Origin: an uncultured Anaerolineae bacterium | GTDB lineage: Bacteria > Chloroflexota > Anaerolineae > Aggregatilineales > UBA2796 | Reading direction: 5' to 3' | Assembly: GCA_938005675.1 (NCBI GenBank) | Contig: CALKXH010000093.1 | Coordinates: 1 to 64,000, forward strand | DNA length: 64,000 nucleotides | Shown here: positions 9,785 through 17,865 of the stretch, piece after piece | Layout: the number at the start of each line of letters is the position of its first letter | How positions within the stretch are numbered: the stretch's first letter is position 1 | The notes under the pieces: model-generated | Seen by the model: the letters and a program-made list of their open reading frames with translations, nothing else | Database searches by the model: none | What the model was told of the DNA's origin: nothing | Program-made: the position numbers and the translations under genes

Positions 9785-11308
9785 CTACCGCGCGCTTGAA
9801 GGCGCCGAGAGGCGCGCAGGCTGCGCAAAACGCCGCTGCGCCGCGACGCGCACCACCTCAGCCGCCACGCGCAGCGCCCCCGCCGTGACGCCCGCCGTGC
9901 TCTGCCCCGGAAAGATGCTATCGCCGACCAGCCACAGATTCTCGACGCCGGTGTGCGGTCCGCGCACGTTCAGCAGGCTGGCGAAGGGGAAACCGCCCAC
10001 CATGCCGAGCGGTCGCCGCGTGAAGCGCTGGAAGGCGGCGGGCGTGCCGGGCAGGATCAGCTGGGCGGCGCCCCGCACGTTCGGGATGACGCGCTCGGCG
10101 GCGTCCAGCAGCCTATCGCGGTACTGCTCCACGCGCCGCTGATAGCCGTCGGGATCGTCTTGGCGCAGGCGCCACCACGGCGCGATTGCCGTGTGCGTGG
10201 AGAGCGTCACGGCGCGCATCCCGCTGGGCGCGCGCTCGGCATCGTGCGGGCTGCTGATCGAGATGAAGACCGAGTTGCCCTCGCCGAGCGGCTGATCGAG
10301 GTCTTGCACGACTTGGAAATGCTCGGCGTGAGTGGGCAGGGCGGCGCTCGGCACGCCCAAATAGAGCGTGAAGGCGCCCCACGTGCTCGGGCGGCTCTTG
10401 ACCTCGCGCTGCAGAGCGGGCGGGGCTGCCTCGCCCAGCAGATCGGCGAGCGCCCACGGCGTCAAATTCGCCAGCACGATGTCCGCCTCGAAAGTGTTGC
10501 CCTTGTTGGTGTGCAGCAGGAAGCTCTTATCGGCGCGGCGCTCGATGCGCGTGACGGCGTGCCGATAGACGATCCGTCCGCCGTGCTTAGCGAGCGCCTC
10601 TGCCAGTTGGCGGGCGATGTTGCCGATGCCGCCGCGCGGATGATAGACGCCCACGCGCGGCAAATCCACGGCGATGGCGCCGTAGAGCGCGTTGGCGTGG
10701 CGGCTGGTGGTCTGGGCGCTGATGAGCAGCTGGGCGTCGATGAACGTCCGCGCGTTGCGCTCGCGCACGCCCAGCCAATTCAGCAGCTGACCCATGCTCA
10801 GGAGCGCTAGAGGGCTGATCGGGATCAGATTCGGGCGAATTTTGGCGGCGAGGCGGAGGAGATCGCCCAGCGAGGCGGGCGGATACTCAGGGATGCGCGC
10901 CGCGAATTGCCACGCCGCCTCAGCCGCCCGCTCTTGGATGCCCCAGAAGCGCCGCAATTCGGGCAGTTTGGCGGCGCGCTCCTCGCGCCAACGTGCCTCC
11001 TCGCCCCAGCGCGTGATGGTGCGTTCGGGCAGGTGGATGACCCACGCGGGCTCGATGCGCTCGATCTGCCACGTGATGCCGAGCAGATCGCCCGCGATCT
11101 GGTGCGGACCGCCCGCTTGGAAGCCCCCGGCTACGGTCGCGCCGGCGTCGAAGCGGTAGCCCTTGTGATAGAACGTGCCGGCGCAGCCGCCCGCGTAGAC
11201 GTGCGCCTCCAACACGGTCACATCGAAGCCCTCGCGGGCTAGGAGCGCGCCCGCCGTCAAGCCGCCCACGCCGCCGCCGATCACCACCACGCGCTTCGTT
11301 CTCGTCAT
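9785..11308 (-). CDS. NAD(P)/FAD-dependent oxidoreductase, CrtI/CrtD carotenoid desaturase-like
   Basis: VVVIGGGVGGLTAGALLAREGFDVTVLEA; C-term LWLVGDSIFPGQSTAGVTAGALRVA. Confidence 0.85.
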   Translation of the reverse strand: MTRTKRVVVIGGGVGGLTAGALLAREGFDVTVLEAHVYAGGCAGTFYHKGYRFDAGATVAGGFQAGGPHQIAGDLLGITWQIERIEPAWVIHLPERTITRWGEEARWREERAAKLPELRRFWGIQERAAEAAWQFAARIPEYPPASLGDLLRLAAKIRPNLIPISPLALLSMGQLLNWLGVRERNARTFIDAQLLISAQTTSRHANALYGAIAVDLPRVGVYHPRGGIGNIARQLAEALAKHGGRIVYRHAVTRIERRADKSFLLHTNKGNTFEADIVLANLTPWALADLLGEAAPPALQREVKSRPSTWGAFTLYLGVPSAALPTHAEHFQVVQDLDQPLGEGNSVFISISSPHDAERAPSGMRAVTLSTHTAIAPWWRLRQDDPDGYQRRVEQYRDRLLDAAERVIPNVRGAAQLILPGTPAAFQRFTRRPLGMVGGFPFASLLNVRGPHTGVENLWLVGDSIFPGQSTAGVTAGALRVAAEVVRVAAQRRFAQPARLSAPSSAR

Positions 11309-11389
11309 CGCCTGTTCACCGTCCTGCTGTGCTTTGCGTCGCCTTTTTGTGAAGTTTAGCACAGCGCCGAGCCTTTGACGAACGCTCGT

Positions 11390-12997
11390 CTAGCCTTCGT
11401 CGAGGCTCAGGCGGGCTATTGGCTGCACGGCGACCTCCGGCAGCAGCTCTTGGTAGGTCAGGACGTGAACGTGCGGCAACTCCACGTCGATCAGGGCGCG
11501 GACGGCGGCGCGCAGGTCGGGCGTGGTGACGAGGATCGGGGCGCTCTCAGCGGGGCGGGCGAGGTGAGCGCGCAAGGCGCTCAGCAGGCGCGCCCGCGCC
11601 CGCTCGGGCGCCTCAGTGACCGCCGCCTCCAGCTCAGGCGCGAGCAAGTAGACGCGGATGGGCGTCCCCTCGCGCGCCGCCTGCTGAGTCAGTTGGCGGC
11701 TGAGGCGCTGCCGCACAAAGGCGAGCAAGCCTGCCTCAAGGGGCGGCGGCGCGCCGACCTGCAAGCGCTCATCGAAGGCGATCTGATCGGGCGGCACGTG
11801 GATGTAGTCGTAGGCGAGGATCGCCTCGAGGATCAGGCGCATGTTGCGCACGCCGACTCCCTCCGCCAAAAGCGCGCGCAGCAGTCGCGCCAACGTCGGC
11901 GGCGCGATGCGCTCCTGAACGGCTTCGGCGAGGGCGGGGAAGGCGAGCCCGACCTGCTCGATCATACGTTGCGCCGCCGCTTGGCACAGGAACAAGGCGC
12001 TATAGCGGCGCAGCAGCGCGCTGACGTTCAGCACGAGGTAGCCAAAGGGCGTCCAGACGTAAAAGCCCTCAGCGCGGATGGCGTCGGCATCGGCGCTGTG
12101 CGCCAAGGCGAGTTGCCGTCCGTTGAGGGGGCTGTGGGCGGGCTGCGAGGGGATGCCGCGCTCGCTCAGCTGCTCAGGGCGCGCGTTGACCAAGACTTGC
12201 GCTGCGCTCAAGCCTTGCCACGGGGCGGAGGGCAGCTCGTTGAGGGCGAGCGCGAATTGGTTGAAGGGCAACGCCTCGTCTAGGGCAAAGGTCAGCGACG
12301 GGAGGCGGATGCCTAGCTCCTCGAAGAGCCCCTCGCGCATCAAGCTGAAGAGCGCGCGCTCGTCTTCGCCCGCCGACTCGGTCAGGGCGCGCAGAGTCGC
12401 GACGGAGCAGCAGATGGCGAGTTGTTGCGGACGCAGACGCGCCAAGAGCGCCTCGCCGCGCTCATCGGTCGATTCTTGCAGCACGGCAGCGATGGTCGAG
12501 GCGTCTCGCAGCGAGAGGCGCAACGCCAACAGCGGCGCAAGCGCCTTGCGCAAGGCGCTGAGCGGATAAGCGGCGAGCGCCTCAGGCAGCTGATCGCGGT
12601 AGGCGGCGAGGACGGGCTCGGTCAGCAGCTGGGCGGCTTGATCGCTCAGGGCGTGCTGCACAAACGCGCCGAAAAAGGACGGCATCCGCTCAGGTTGTTG
12701 GCTCAGCCACTGCGCTATCGCGCTGGCAGGGACGGGCGCGTAGAGCGCGCCGCTCTCTGCCGCGAAGAGTTGACTCTCAAGGCTATCGGCGTGGCGGCAC
12801 AGGTTGCCCTCGACGTACAAGGCGGCGAGCCCGTGCGGCAAAACGGCGCGCTCGACGGAGAGAGTCGGCGCGGCGGGGATGCCCAGCCGCGCGCAGAGGT
12901 CTTGCGCCGCCCCTTGCGCCGCCGCGCCGATGGCGGAGAGGTCGATCCCCTCGCCCAAGGCGCCATCAAGCTTGAGAGTCAGTCTGAGCGGCGTCAT
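11390..12997 (-). CDS. Soluble protein made of two tandem FlhA/SctV (FHIPEP) C-terminal cytosolic-domain-like modules
   Basis: LFEELGIRLPSLTFALDEALPFNQFALALNE...GIPSQPAHSPLNGRQLAL...LLRALLAEGVGVRNMRLILEAIL...APILVTTPDLRAAVRALIDVELPHVHVLTYQELLPEVAV follows the FlhA-C pattern; N-half repeats it (LSALRKALAPLLALRLSLRDASTIAAVLQ); no TM segment. Confidence 0.75.
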   Translation of the reverse strand: MTPLRLTLKLDGALGEGIDLSAIGAAAQGAAQDLCARLGIPAAPTLSVERAVLPHGLAALYVEGNLCRHADSLESQLFAAESGALYAPVPASAIAQWLSQQPERMPSFFGAFVQHALSDQAAQLLTEPVLAAYRDQLPEALAAYPLSALRKALAPLLALRLSLRDASTIAAVLQESTDERGEALLARLRPQQLAICCSVATLRALTESAGEDERALFSLMREGLFEELGIRLPSLTFALDEALPFNQFALALNELPSAPWQGLSAAQVLVNARPEQLSERGIPSQPAHSPLNGRQLALAHSADADAIRAEGFYVWTPFGYLVLNVSALLRRYSALFLCQAAAQRMIEQVGLAFPALAEAVQERIAPPTLARLLRALLAEGVGVRNMRLILEAILAYDYIHVPPDQIAFDERLQVGAPPPLEAGLLAFVRQRLSRQLTQQAAREGTPIRVYLLAPELEAAVTEAPERARARLLSALRAHLARPAESAPILVTTPDLRAAVRALIDVELPHVHVLTYQELLPEVAVQPIARLSLDEG

Positions 12998-15900
12998 CCT
13001 CTAGCTCTTCCTGTGCCAGCACGGTCAGGTACGGGAATTCGTAGCGCGTCAGGGGCGGCAGCGCCATGCACAAGCGCCAATCCGAGACGATCAGCGCCGC
13101 GCGCGGCTGCTCAGGCGGCAGCAGCGCCCGCAACGCCGCAAGGATTTCCTGAGCGACCGACGGCGGCATGGCGAGGTAGCTGGGCGAGTCGGCGACGAGA
13201 TGCTGCAGCAAGGTCGACTCGATCTCAGGCGGCAAGCGCAGAGTCGGCAAGTGGCGCGGCAACGCCTCTCGCAGGGCGAGGCGCGCCGCGCGGTACGCCG
13301 CCTCGAAGTCGGGCGCGCCCAGCGCCGTCAGCAAGCTGGGGCGCAACGGCAAGCCATCGCGCAGCAACAGACGCGCCAAGCGCAGCGCCGTCGCGCGCTC
13401 AGCCGTCGTGAGCGCCCCTTCGGGCTGCCACGCGCTCAGCAGATCGCTCAGGGTCTGCCAAGTCAGCAGATGCGGCAAGTTCTGGCGCAAGAGCGCCTCT
13501 AGGTGCAAGAGCAGATAGTCAAAGGGATCGTCCAGCAGCCGCAAGCGCAACAGGCGCGCCCGCGACGCCTCGCTTTGATTGATCCACGCGCCGCGCACCC
13601 GACTGAGCGGCTGGAGCGCCTCGCGCTGGACGCCGATCCCCGCCGCGCGCAACGTCTCAGGCGATTCCTCGCAGAAGAGCGTCCCCGTCGGCAGAAAATC
13701 GAGGGCGAGCGGCACTTCATCGAGGGCGATCAGGTAGGCATCGAGGGGCAGCGCCTCGTTGCGGCGCAGCCGCACGCCGGGCAAGCGGAAGCCCATCTCT
13801 TGAGCAAGGCGCGCCCGCAGATCGGGCAGGCGGCGCTCCAACAAATCCGACGGCGGGGCGTCCTCGGCGCTCAGCAAGCTCGGCGCGAGGTCGATCCGAA
13901 GCGGCGCCACCAGCGGGAAGCGCTCCGCGCCGATCTCAGTCAGGCTGAAGGTCTGAGCGAGATACTGCAGCAGCGCCGCAAAGAACGACTCGCCGATCTC
14001 AGGCGGCAAAACGTCGCGCAGCTCCGCCAACTGCCAGACGAACGGGACGTCGCCCGCCAAGGCGAGGCACGCCTCCGCCAACGCCGCGCCCATCGACGGG
14101 ACGCCCGCCGCCTTGAAGCGCTTGAGGGCGGCGTTGAACTCGGCGAGGTGCGGCTTGCCCTGCGCGAGGCGCACACAGGCAATGCGCGCGCGCAGCTCGC
14201 CCTGAAAGCGCGCGTCGTCGGGCAGGAATTCGCTCAGGGCGCGGTAGCGCTCCAAAGCGGCGCTCGCCTCGCCCTCTTTGAAGCGGTCGTCCGCCGCCTT
14301 CATCAGCTCGATCAGGGCGTCGCTCAGGCAAGCGCCCGCCTCCGGGAAGCGCTCTGGCTCGCCCAGCAGCCGTTGATAGCACGCCGCCGCATCTTCATAC
14401 CGTCCCGCCTCCATGTAGAGCCTGCCTAAGCTCGCCTGCTGCCCGATGAACTGCCAGCTCCCTTCAGGCGCGTCCTCGAGGCTCTCCAAGAGGGCGGTCA
14501 GCGGGAGGGGCTGCCCGATCTCCGCCGCCCGCTCGTTCAGACGCGCCTCGAAAGCATCGAGCAGGGCGTTGGCGGGCTCGGCGTGATCCCAATCGGCGCT
14601 GAGGCGGCGGACAGTCGGCAAGTCAAGGCGGATGAGCCGCCAATGTTGCTGCGGATTGCTGAGCAGCTCAGCCGCCTGCGCGAAAGCCGCCTCAGCGCTC
14701 TCCAGATCGGCGAGGGCGAGGTAAGCGAAGCCGAGATTGGCGTAAACATAGGTCGGCGACTCGCTCTCCTGCTGCAGGGCGCGCTCCAGATAGGGCAAGG
14801 CTTCCTCAGCGTAGCCGAGCATCACGCCCGCCCAGCCGCAGAGGTTGCCATCGGCGGCGTAGAGGGGCGAGTCGCGCTCCGCCCAGAGGTAGCGGTAGGT
14901 ATCGGCGGCGCGCTCGTAGTCGCCCAGCAGACGGTAGGCATCGGCGCGCACGCCCAGATACCACGCCAGCAGCGGATCGCTCGCCTCGATGGCGCGCCCG
15001 ATCAGCGCTAGGGCGCGCTCAGGCTGCTCCTGGTGCAAGTAGATGTAGGCTTGCACGGCGTCCGCCCACGCGCTGGGCTGCTTGGCGCGGAAGCGCTCTA
15101 AGAGCGGCAGCGCCTCCTCAAACTGACCGACGTTGGTCAGCGTGATGATCGAATCCTCAAGGGCGCTGTCATCGCCCAGCTGAGCGGCGCGCCGCGCCGC
15201 ATCGACGGCGAGGCGCTCCAGATCGAGCGCCCGATACGCCCGATTGAGCGCCTGCCAGCGATAGGGATCGCCGTCATCGAGGGCTAAGCCGCGCTCTAGG
15301 AAGGCGACCGCCTCCCAACGCAGAGTCTCAACGTCCTGAGCGGGCAAACGCGCCCGACTCTCGCACTGCAGGGCGCGCACATCGTACGCCCAAGCGTGCT
15401 CAGCATCAGGATGGCGCAGGGCGAAGCCTCTCTGGAGCGCCGCCTCGCTCTCAGCTAGGAGCGGCTCGTCCACAAAGGGGTGAGAGGGCAGCGCCGCCGC
15501 GCCCAGCAGCGCGTTCGCCAAGAGCCAGTGCGCCACGGCGCCATCGGGCTGCAGACGGCAAGCGGCGCGCAGCAGCTCCGCCGCGACCGCGTGCTGATTC
15601 AGCCACAGAAAACGCTTGCCCGCCTCAAGGTACGCTGCCGCCGCCTCCTCAGCCCGACCGAGCGCCTCAAGGACTTCGGCGCGCAGGCGATGGGCGATTC
15701 GGTCGGGCTGGGCGGTGTCGTCGCGCACGCCCAGCGCGAGGGCGCGCTCGGCGGCGCGCAATGCCGCCTCAAGGTCGCTGTGGCGCAAGCGCCGAACGGC
15801 TTGCAGGTACAGGTTGCCGCTCTGCGGGCGGTTGAATTGGCGCAGCGCCGCCAAGACCGTCGCATCGTTGCCCAACACGGCGAGGGCGTCGGCGTAGTGA

Positions 15901-16496
15901 TCGTCGGCGCGCAGCCACGCCCGCTCAGACTCTGCCAGCAAGCCCAAGCCGATGTGCGCATCGGGCGAGTTGTGTCGCAGCGCCCGCTGATAGTGCGCGC
16001 GCGCCGCCTCCGCCTCGCCCATGACGCGGAAATAGTCGCCCAGCGCCGCTTGCGCCAACGGATCGTCGGGCGCCAATTGGGCGGCTTGTTCAAGGCGGGC
16101 GCGGGCGAGGTCGGGCGCGCGCGCCAGCAGGGCGCGCCCCTCGCTGACCAGCGCCGCCACCGTCGGATCGGGCAGGTGCAACGCCGCGCGGAAGGCGCTC
16201 AGGAAGTCCCGCCAGAGCTTTTCTAACGCGCGGTGCGGCGCGTTGGAGAGCTCGGAGGGGAGCGCGCCCTCTTCGAGGGTCAGGGCGAGGATCGGCACGC
16301 CGTGCGTCTGCGCCGCCCGCCGTTCGGCGCTGCAAGTCAGACTCTCGGCGTAGCGCGGCGTGATCAGGGCGAGGAACTGATCGCACTCGGCGATCTGGTC
16401 GAGCGCGCCGCTGTAGAGCGCGTAGCCCGCCAAGGCGGCGCGCACAAGTTGCGCGTAGAGCGCGTCCTCAGGCGCGAAACTCAGGTAGAGCTTCAT
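12966..16496 (-). CDS. TIR-like / TPR repeat / FHIPEP C-domain-like multidomain protein (1176 aa)
   Basis: N-term MKLYLSFAPEDALYAQLVRAAL...CDQFLALITPRYAESLTCSAERRAA...VPILALTL (TIR-like); long TPR array; C-term LPDLRARLAQEMGFRLPGVRLRRNEALPLDAYLIALDEVPLA...LPPEIESTLLQHL...AALIVSDWRLCMALPPLTRYEFPYLTVLAQEEL. Confidence 0.75.
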   Translation of the reverse strand: MKLYLSFAPEDALYAQLVRAALAGYALYSGALDQIAECDQFLALITPRYAESLTCSAERRAAQTHGVPILALTLEEGALPSELSNAPHRALEKLWRDFLSAFRAALHLPDPTVAALVSEGRALLARAPDLARARLEQAAQLAPDDPLAQAALGDYFRVMGEAEAARAHYQRALRHNSPDAHIGLGLLAESERAWLRADDHYADALAVLGNDATVLAALRQFNRPQSGNLYLQAVRRLRHSDLEAALRAAERALALGVRDDTAQPDRIAHRLRAEVLEALGRAEEAAAAYLEAGKRFLWLNQHAVAAELLRAACRLQPDGAVAHWLLANALLGAAALPSHPFVDEPLLAESEAALQRGFALRHPDAEHAWAYDVRALQCESRARLPAQDVETLRWEAVAFLERGLALDDGDPYRWQALNRAYRALDLERLAVDAARRAAQLGDDSALEDSIITLTNVGQFEEALPLLERFRAKQPSAWADAVQAYIYLHQEQPERALALIGRAIEASDPLLAWYLGVRADAYRLLGDYERAADTYRYLWAERDSPLYAADGNLCGWAGVMLGYAEEALPYLERALQQESESPTYVYANLGFAYLALADLESAEAAFAQAAELLSNPQQHWRLIRLDLPTVRRLSADWDHAEPANALLDAFEARLNERAAEIGQPLPLTALLESLEDAPEGSWQFIGQQASLGRLYMEAGRYEDAAACYQRLLGEPERFPEAGACLSDALIELMKAADDRFKEGEASAALERYRALSEFLPDDARFQGELRARIACVRLAQGKPHLAEFNAALKRFKAAGVPSMGAALAEACLALAGDVPFVWQLAELRDVLPPEIGESFFAALLQYLAQTFSLTEIGAERFPLVAPLRIDLAPSLLSAEDAPPSDLLERRLPDLRARLAQEMGFRLPGVRLRRNEALPLDAYLIALDEVPLALDFLPTGTLFCEESPETLRAAGIGVQREALQPLSRVRGAWINQSEASRARLLRLRLLDDPFDYLLLHLEALLRQNLPHLLTWQTLSDLLSAWQPEGALTTAERATALRLARLLLRDGLPLRPSLLTALGAPDFEAAYRAARLALREALPRHLPTLRLPPEIESTLLQHLVADSPSYLAMPPSVAQEILAALRALLPPEQPRAALIVSDWRLCMALPPLTRYEFPYLTVLAQEELEDDAAQTDSQA

Positions 16497-17854
16497 GCCC
16501 CGCGCTCCTTGAGCAAGCTCATCATCGCCTCAAGCACGTCCTGCTGCTCAGCCGTGCCTTCGAGGCTGAATTGATAGCGCCACTCACGGCGCAGCTCCGC
16601 CAACCATAAGCTCGGCGCCAGACCCTCAAGGCGCTCGACGACTCCGACGGCGAAGTGGCGCACAGCGAGGCGGCGCGCCTCGTCGGCGATGCGCTCAAGG
16701 CGCGGGCGGGCGGCGATCAGCAGATCGTCGGCGCTCAGGGCGGCGTGATCGGGCGGCTCAAGCGGGCGCGCCGCGCCCTGATCGGCGGGCTGGATCAAGC
16801 CATCGGCGCTGTGCAGGTACAAGACGGGCGTCCCGAAGGTGCGGGCGGCGTGTTGGCGCATGTGGCTGAGCGCTTGCCTGCCCAGCTGCACGGCGTGATC
16901 GAGCGGCTCGCCGCGCAGCAGCGCCTCGTAGAAGACGCGGCTGAAATCGATGGCAGCCATGTTGGTGATCGGATACTGCATCGCCACGACCGCCTGCACG
17001 CCCCTCTGGACGAGGCGCGGCGCCAAGCCGCCGAAACTCTCGCGCAGATCGGCGCGCGCCCCCTCGCACAGGTGCAGCACCACCAAGCGCGGCAAGGTCG
17101 CGGCGAGGCTGCACCAAGCGGCGAAGTCGGCGTCGCTGCACCAATCCGCCGTCTCGTCGGGCTGCAGGAGCGCAATCGCGCCGCTGCCCGTCTCGGCGTT
17201 GAAGGCGCCGTGTCCGATGAAGTGCAAGACGTGCGGCTGAAAAGTCCGCAGCCGCTCGGTGAAAGCGGCGACCGTCGCCTTGCCCAACACCTCGACTTGC
17301 ACCGGGTATGCCTCCGAGAGCCGCTGAATCGCCTCGATCACGCGCGGCTCTAGCACCGGATCGAGATCGCGCGGCTTGGCGACGGCGACCAAGACGCGCA
17401 ACATCCCCGCTGGGCGCAGAGTCTGGCGGCTCTCGCGCGGGAAGTAGCGCGAGAGGACGAGATCGACGTGGCTGCACAGGAAATAATCGCCGCGCGGATA
17501 GTGCAAAAACTCCCAAGGCAGGCTGGCGAGTTCCGCCGCGCCCGCCTCAAAGCTGAGCTGCAGGCGCAAGCGCTCGCCGTTCGCCTTCGCCATGCTCAGC
17601 GACTCCTCAAAGAGTCGCTCGATCTCAAGGTCGAAGAGCAGCTGATACAAATGTTGCCCGAAGACGGCGATCTCTTGCGCGTCGCTGAACTTGTTGGCGC
17701 GCAGCCAGCGCTCGAAGAGGCGGATCGTGCGCCGAGTCAGGCTGCCGCGCTCGAAGCCGCGCACAGCGCCGCGCGCCATCTTCTCGTCGGCGCGCCGACG
17801 CGCCTGCAGGCTGCGTCCGTCGTTTTCAACGCTCAGGATCAGCTCGGCGCCCAT
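16493..17854 (-). CDS. CHAT domain (caspase-like) protease with extra C-terminal domain
   Basis: LPWEFLHYP, VLHFIGHGAFN (His), LVVLHLCEGARADL (Cys), GVQAVVAMQYPITNMAAIDFSRVFYEALLRG; ATG at 17854; ATGA overlap with next gene. Confidence 0.9.
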   Translation of the reverse strand: MGAELILSVENDGRSLQARRRADEKMARGAVRGFERGSLTRRTIRLFERWLRANKFSDAQEIAVFGQHLYQLLFDLEIERLFEESLSMAKANGERLRLQLSFEAGAAELASLPWEFLHYPRGDYFLCSHVDLVLSRYFPRESRQTLRPAGMLRVLVAVAKPRDLDPVLEPRVIEAIQRLSEAYPVQVEVLGKATVAAFTERLRTFQPHVLHFIGHGAFNAETGSGAIALLQPDETADWCSDADFAAWCSLAATLPRLVVLHLCEGARADLRESFGGLAPRLVQRGVQAVVAMQYPITNMAAIDFSRVFYEALLRGEPLDHAVQLGRQALSHMRQHAARTFGTPVLYLHSADGLIQPADQGAARPLEPPDHAALSADDLLIAARPRLERIADEARRLAVRHFAVGVVERLEGLAPSLWLAELRREWRYQFSLEGTAEQQDVLEAMMSLLKERGA

Positions 17855-17865
17855 CGCCTGCCGCG

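Noticed and set aside
11390-16496. A flagellar or type III secretion apparatus implied by FlhA-like sequences
   Set aside because: No transmembrane export-gate half, no FlhB/FliPQR/ATPase or other T3SS genes in the window; only the cytosolic C-domain is represented
16493-17854. Type III-E CRISPR (Craspase) association of the CHAT gene
   Set aside because: No CRISPR repeats, gRAMP/Cas7-11 or other cas genes seen in the window; TPR and CHAT are on separate genes
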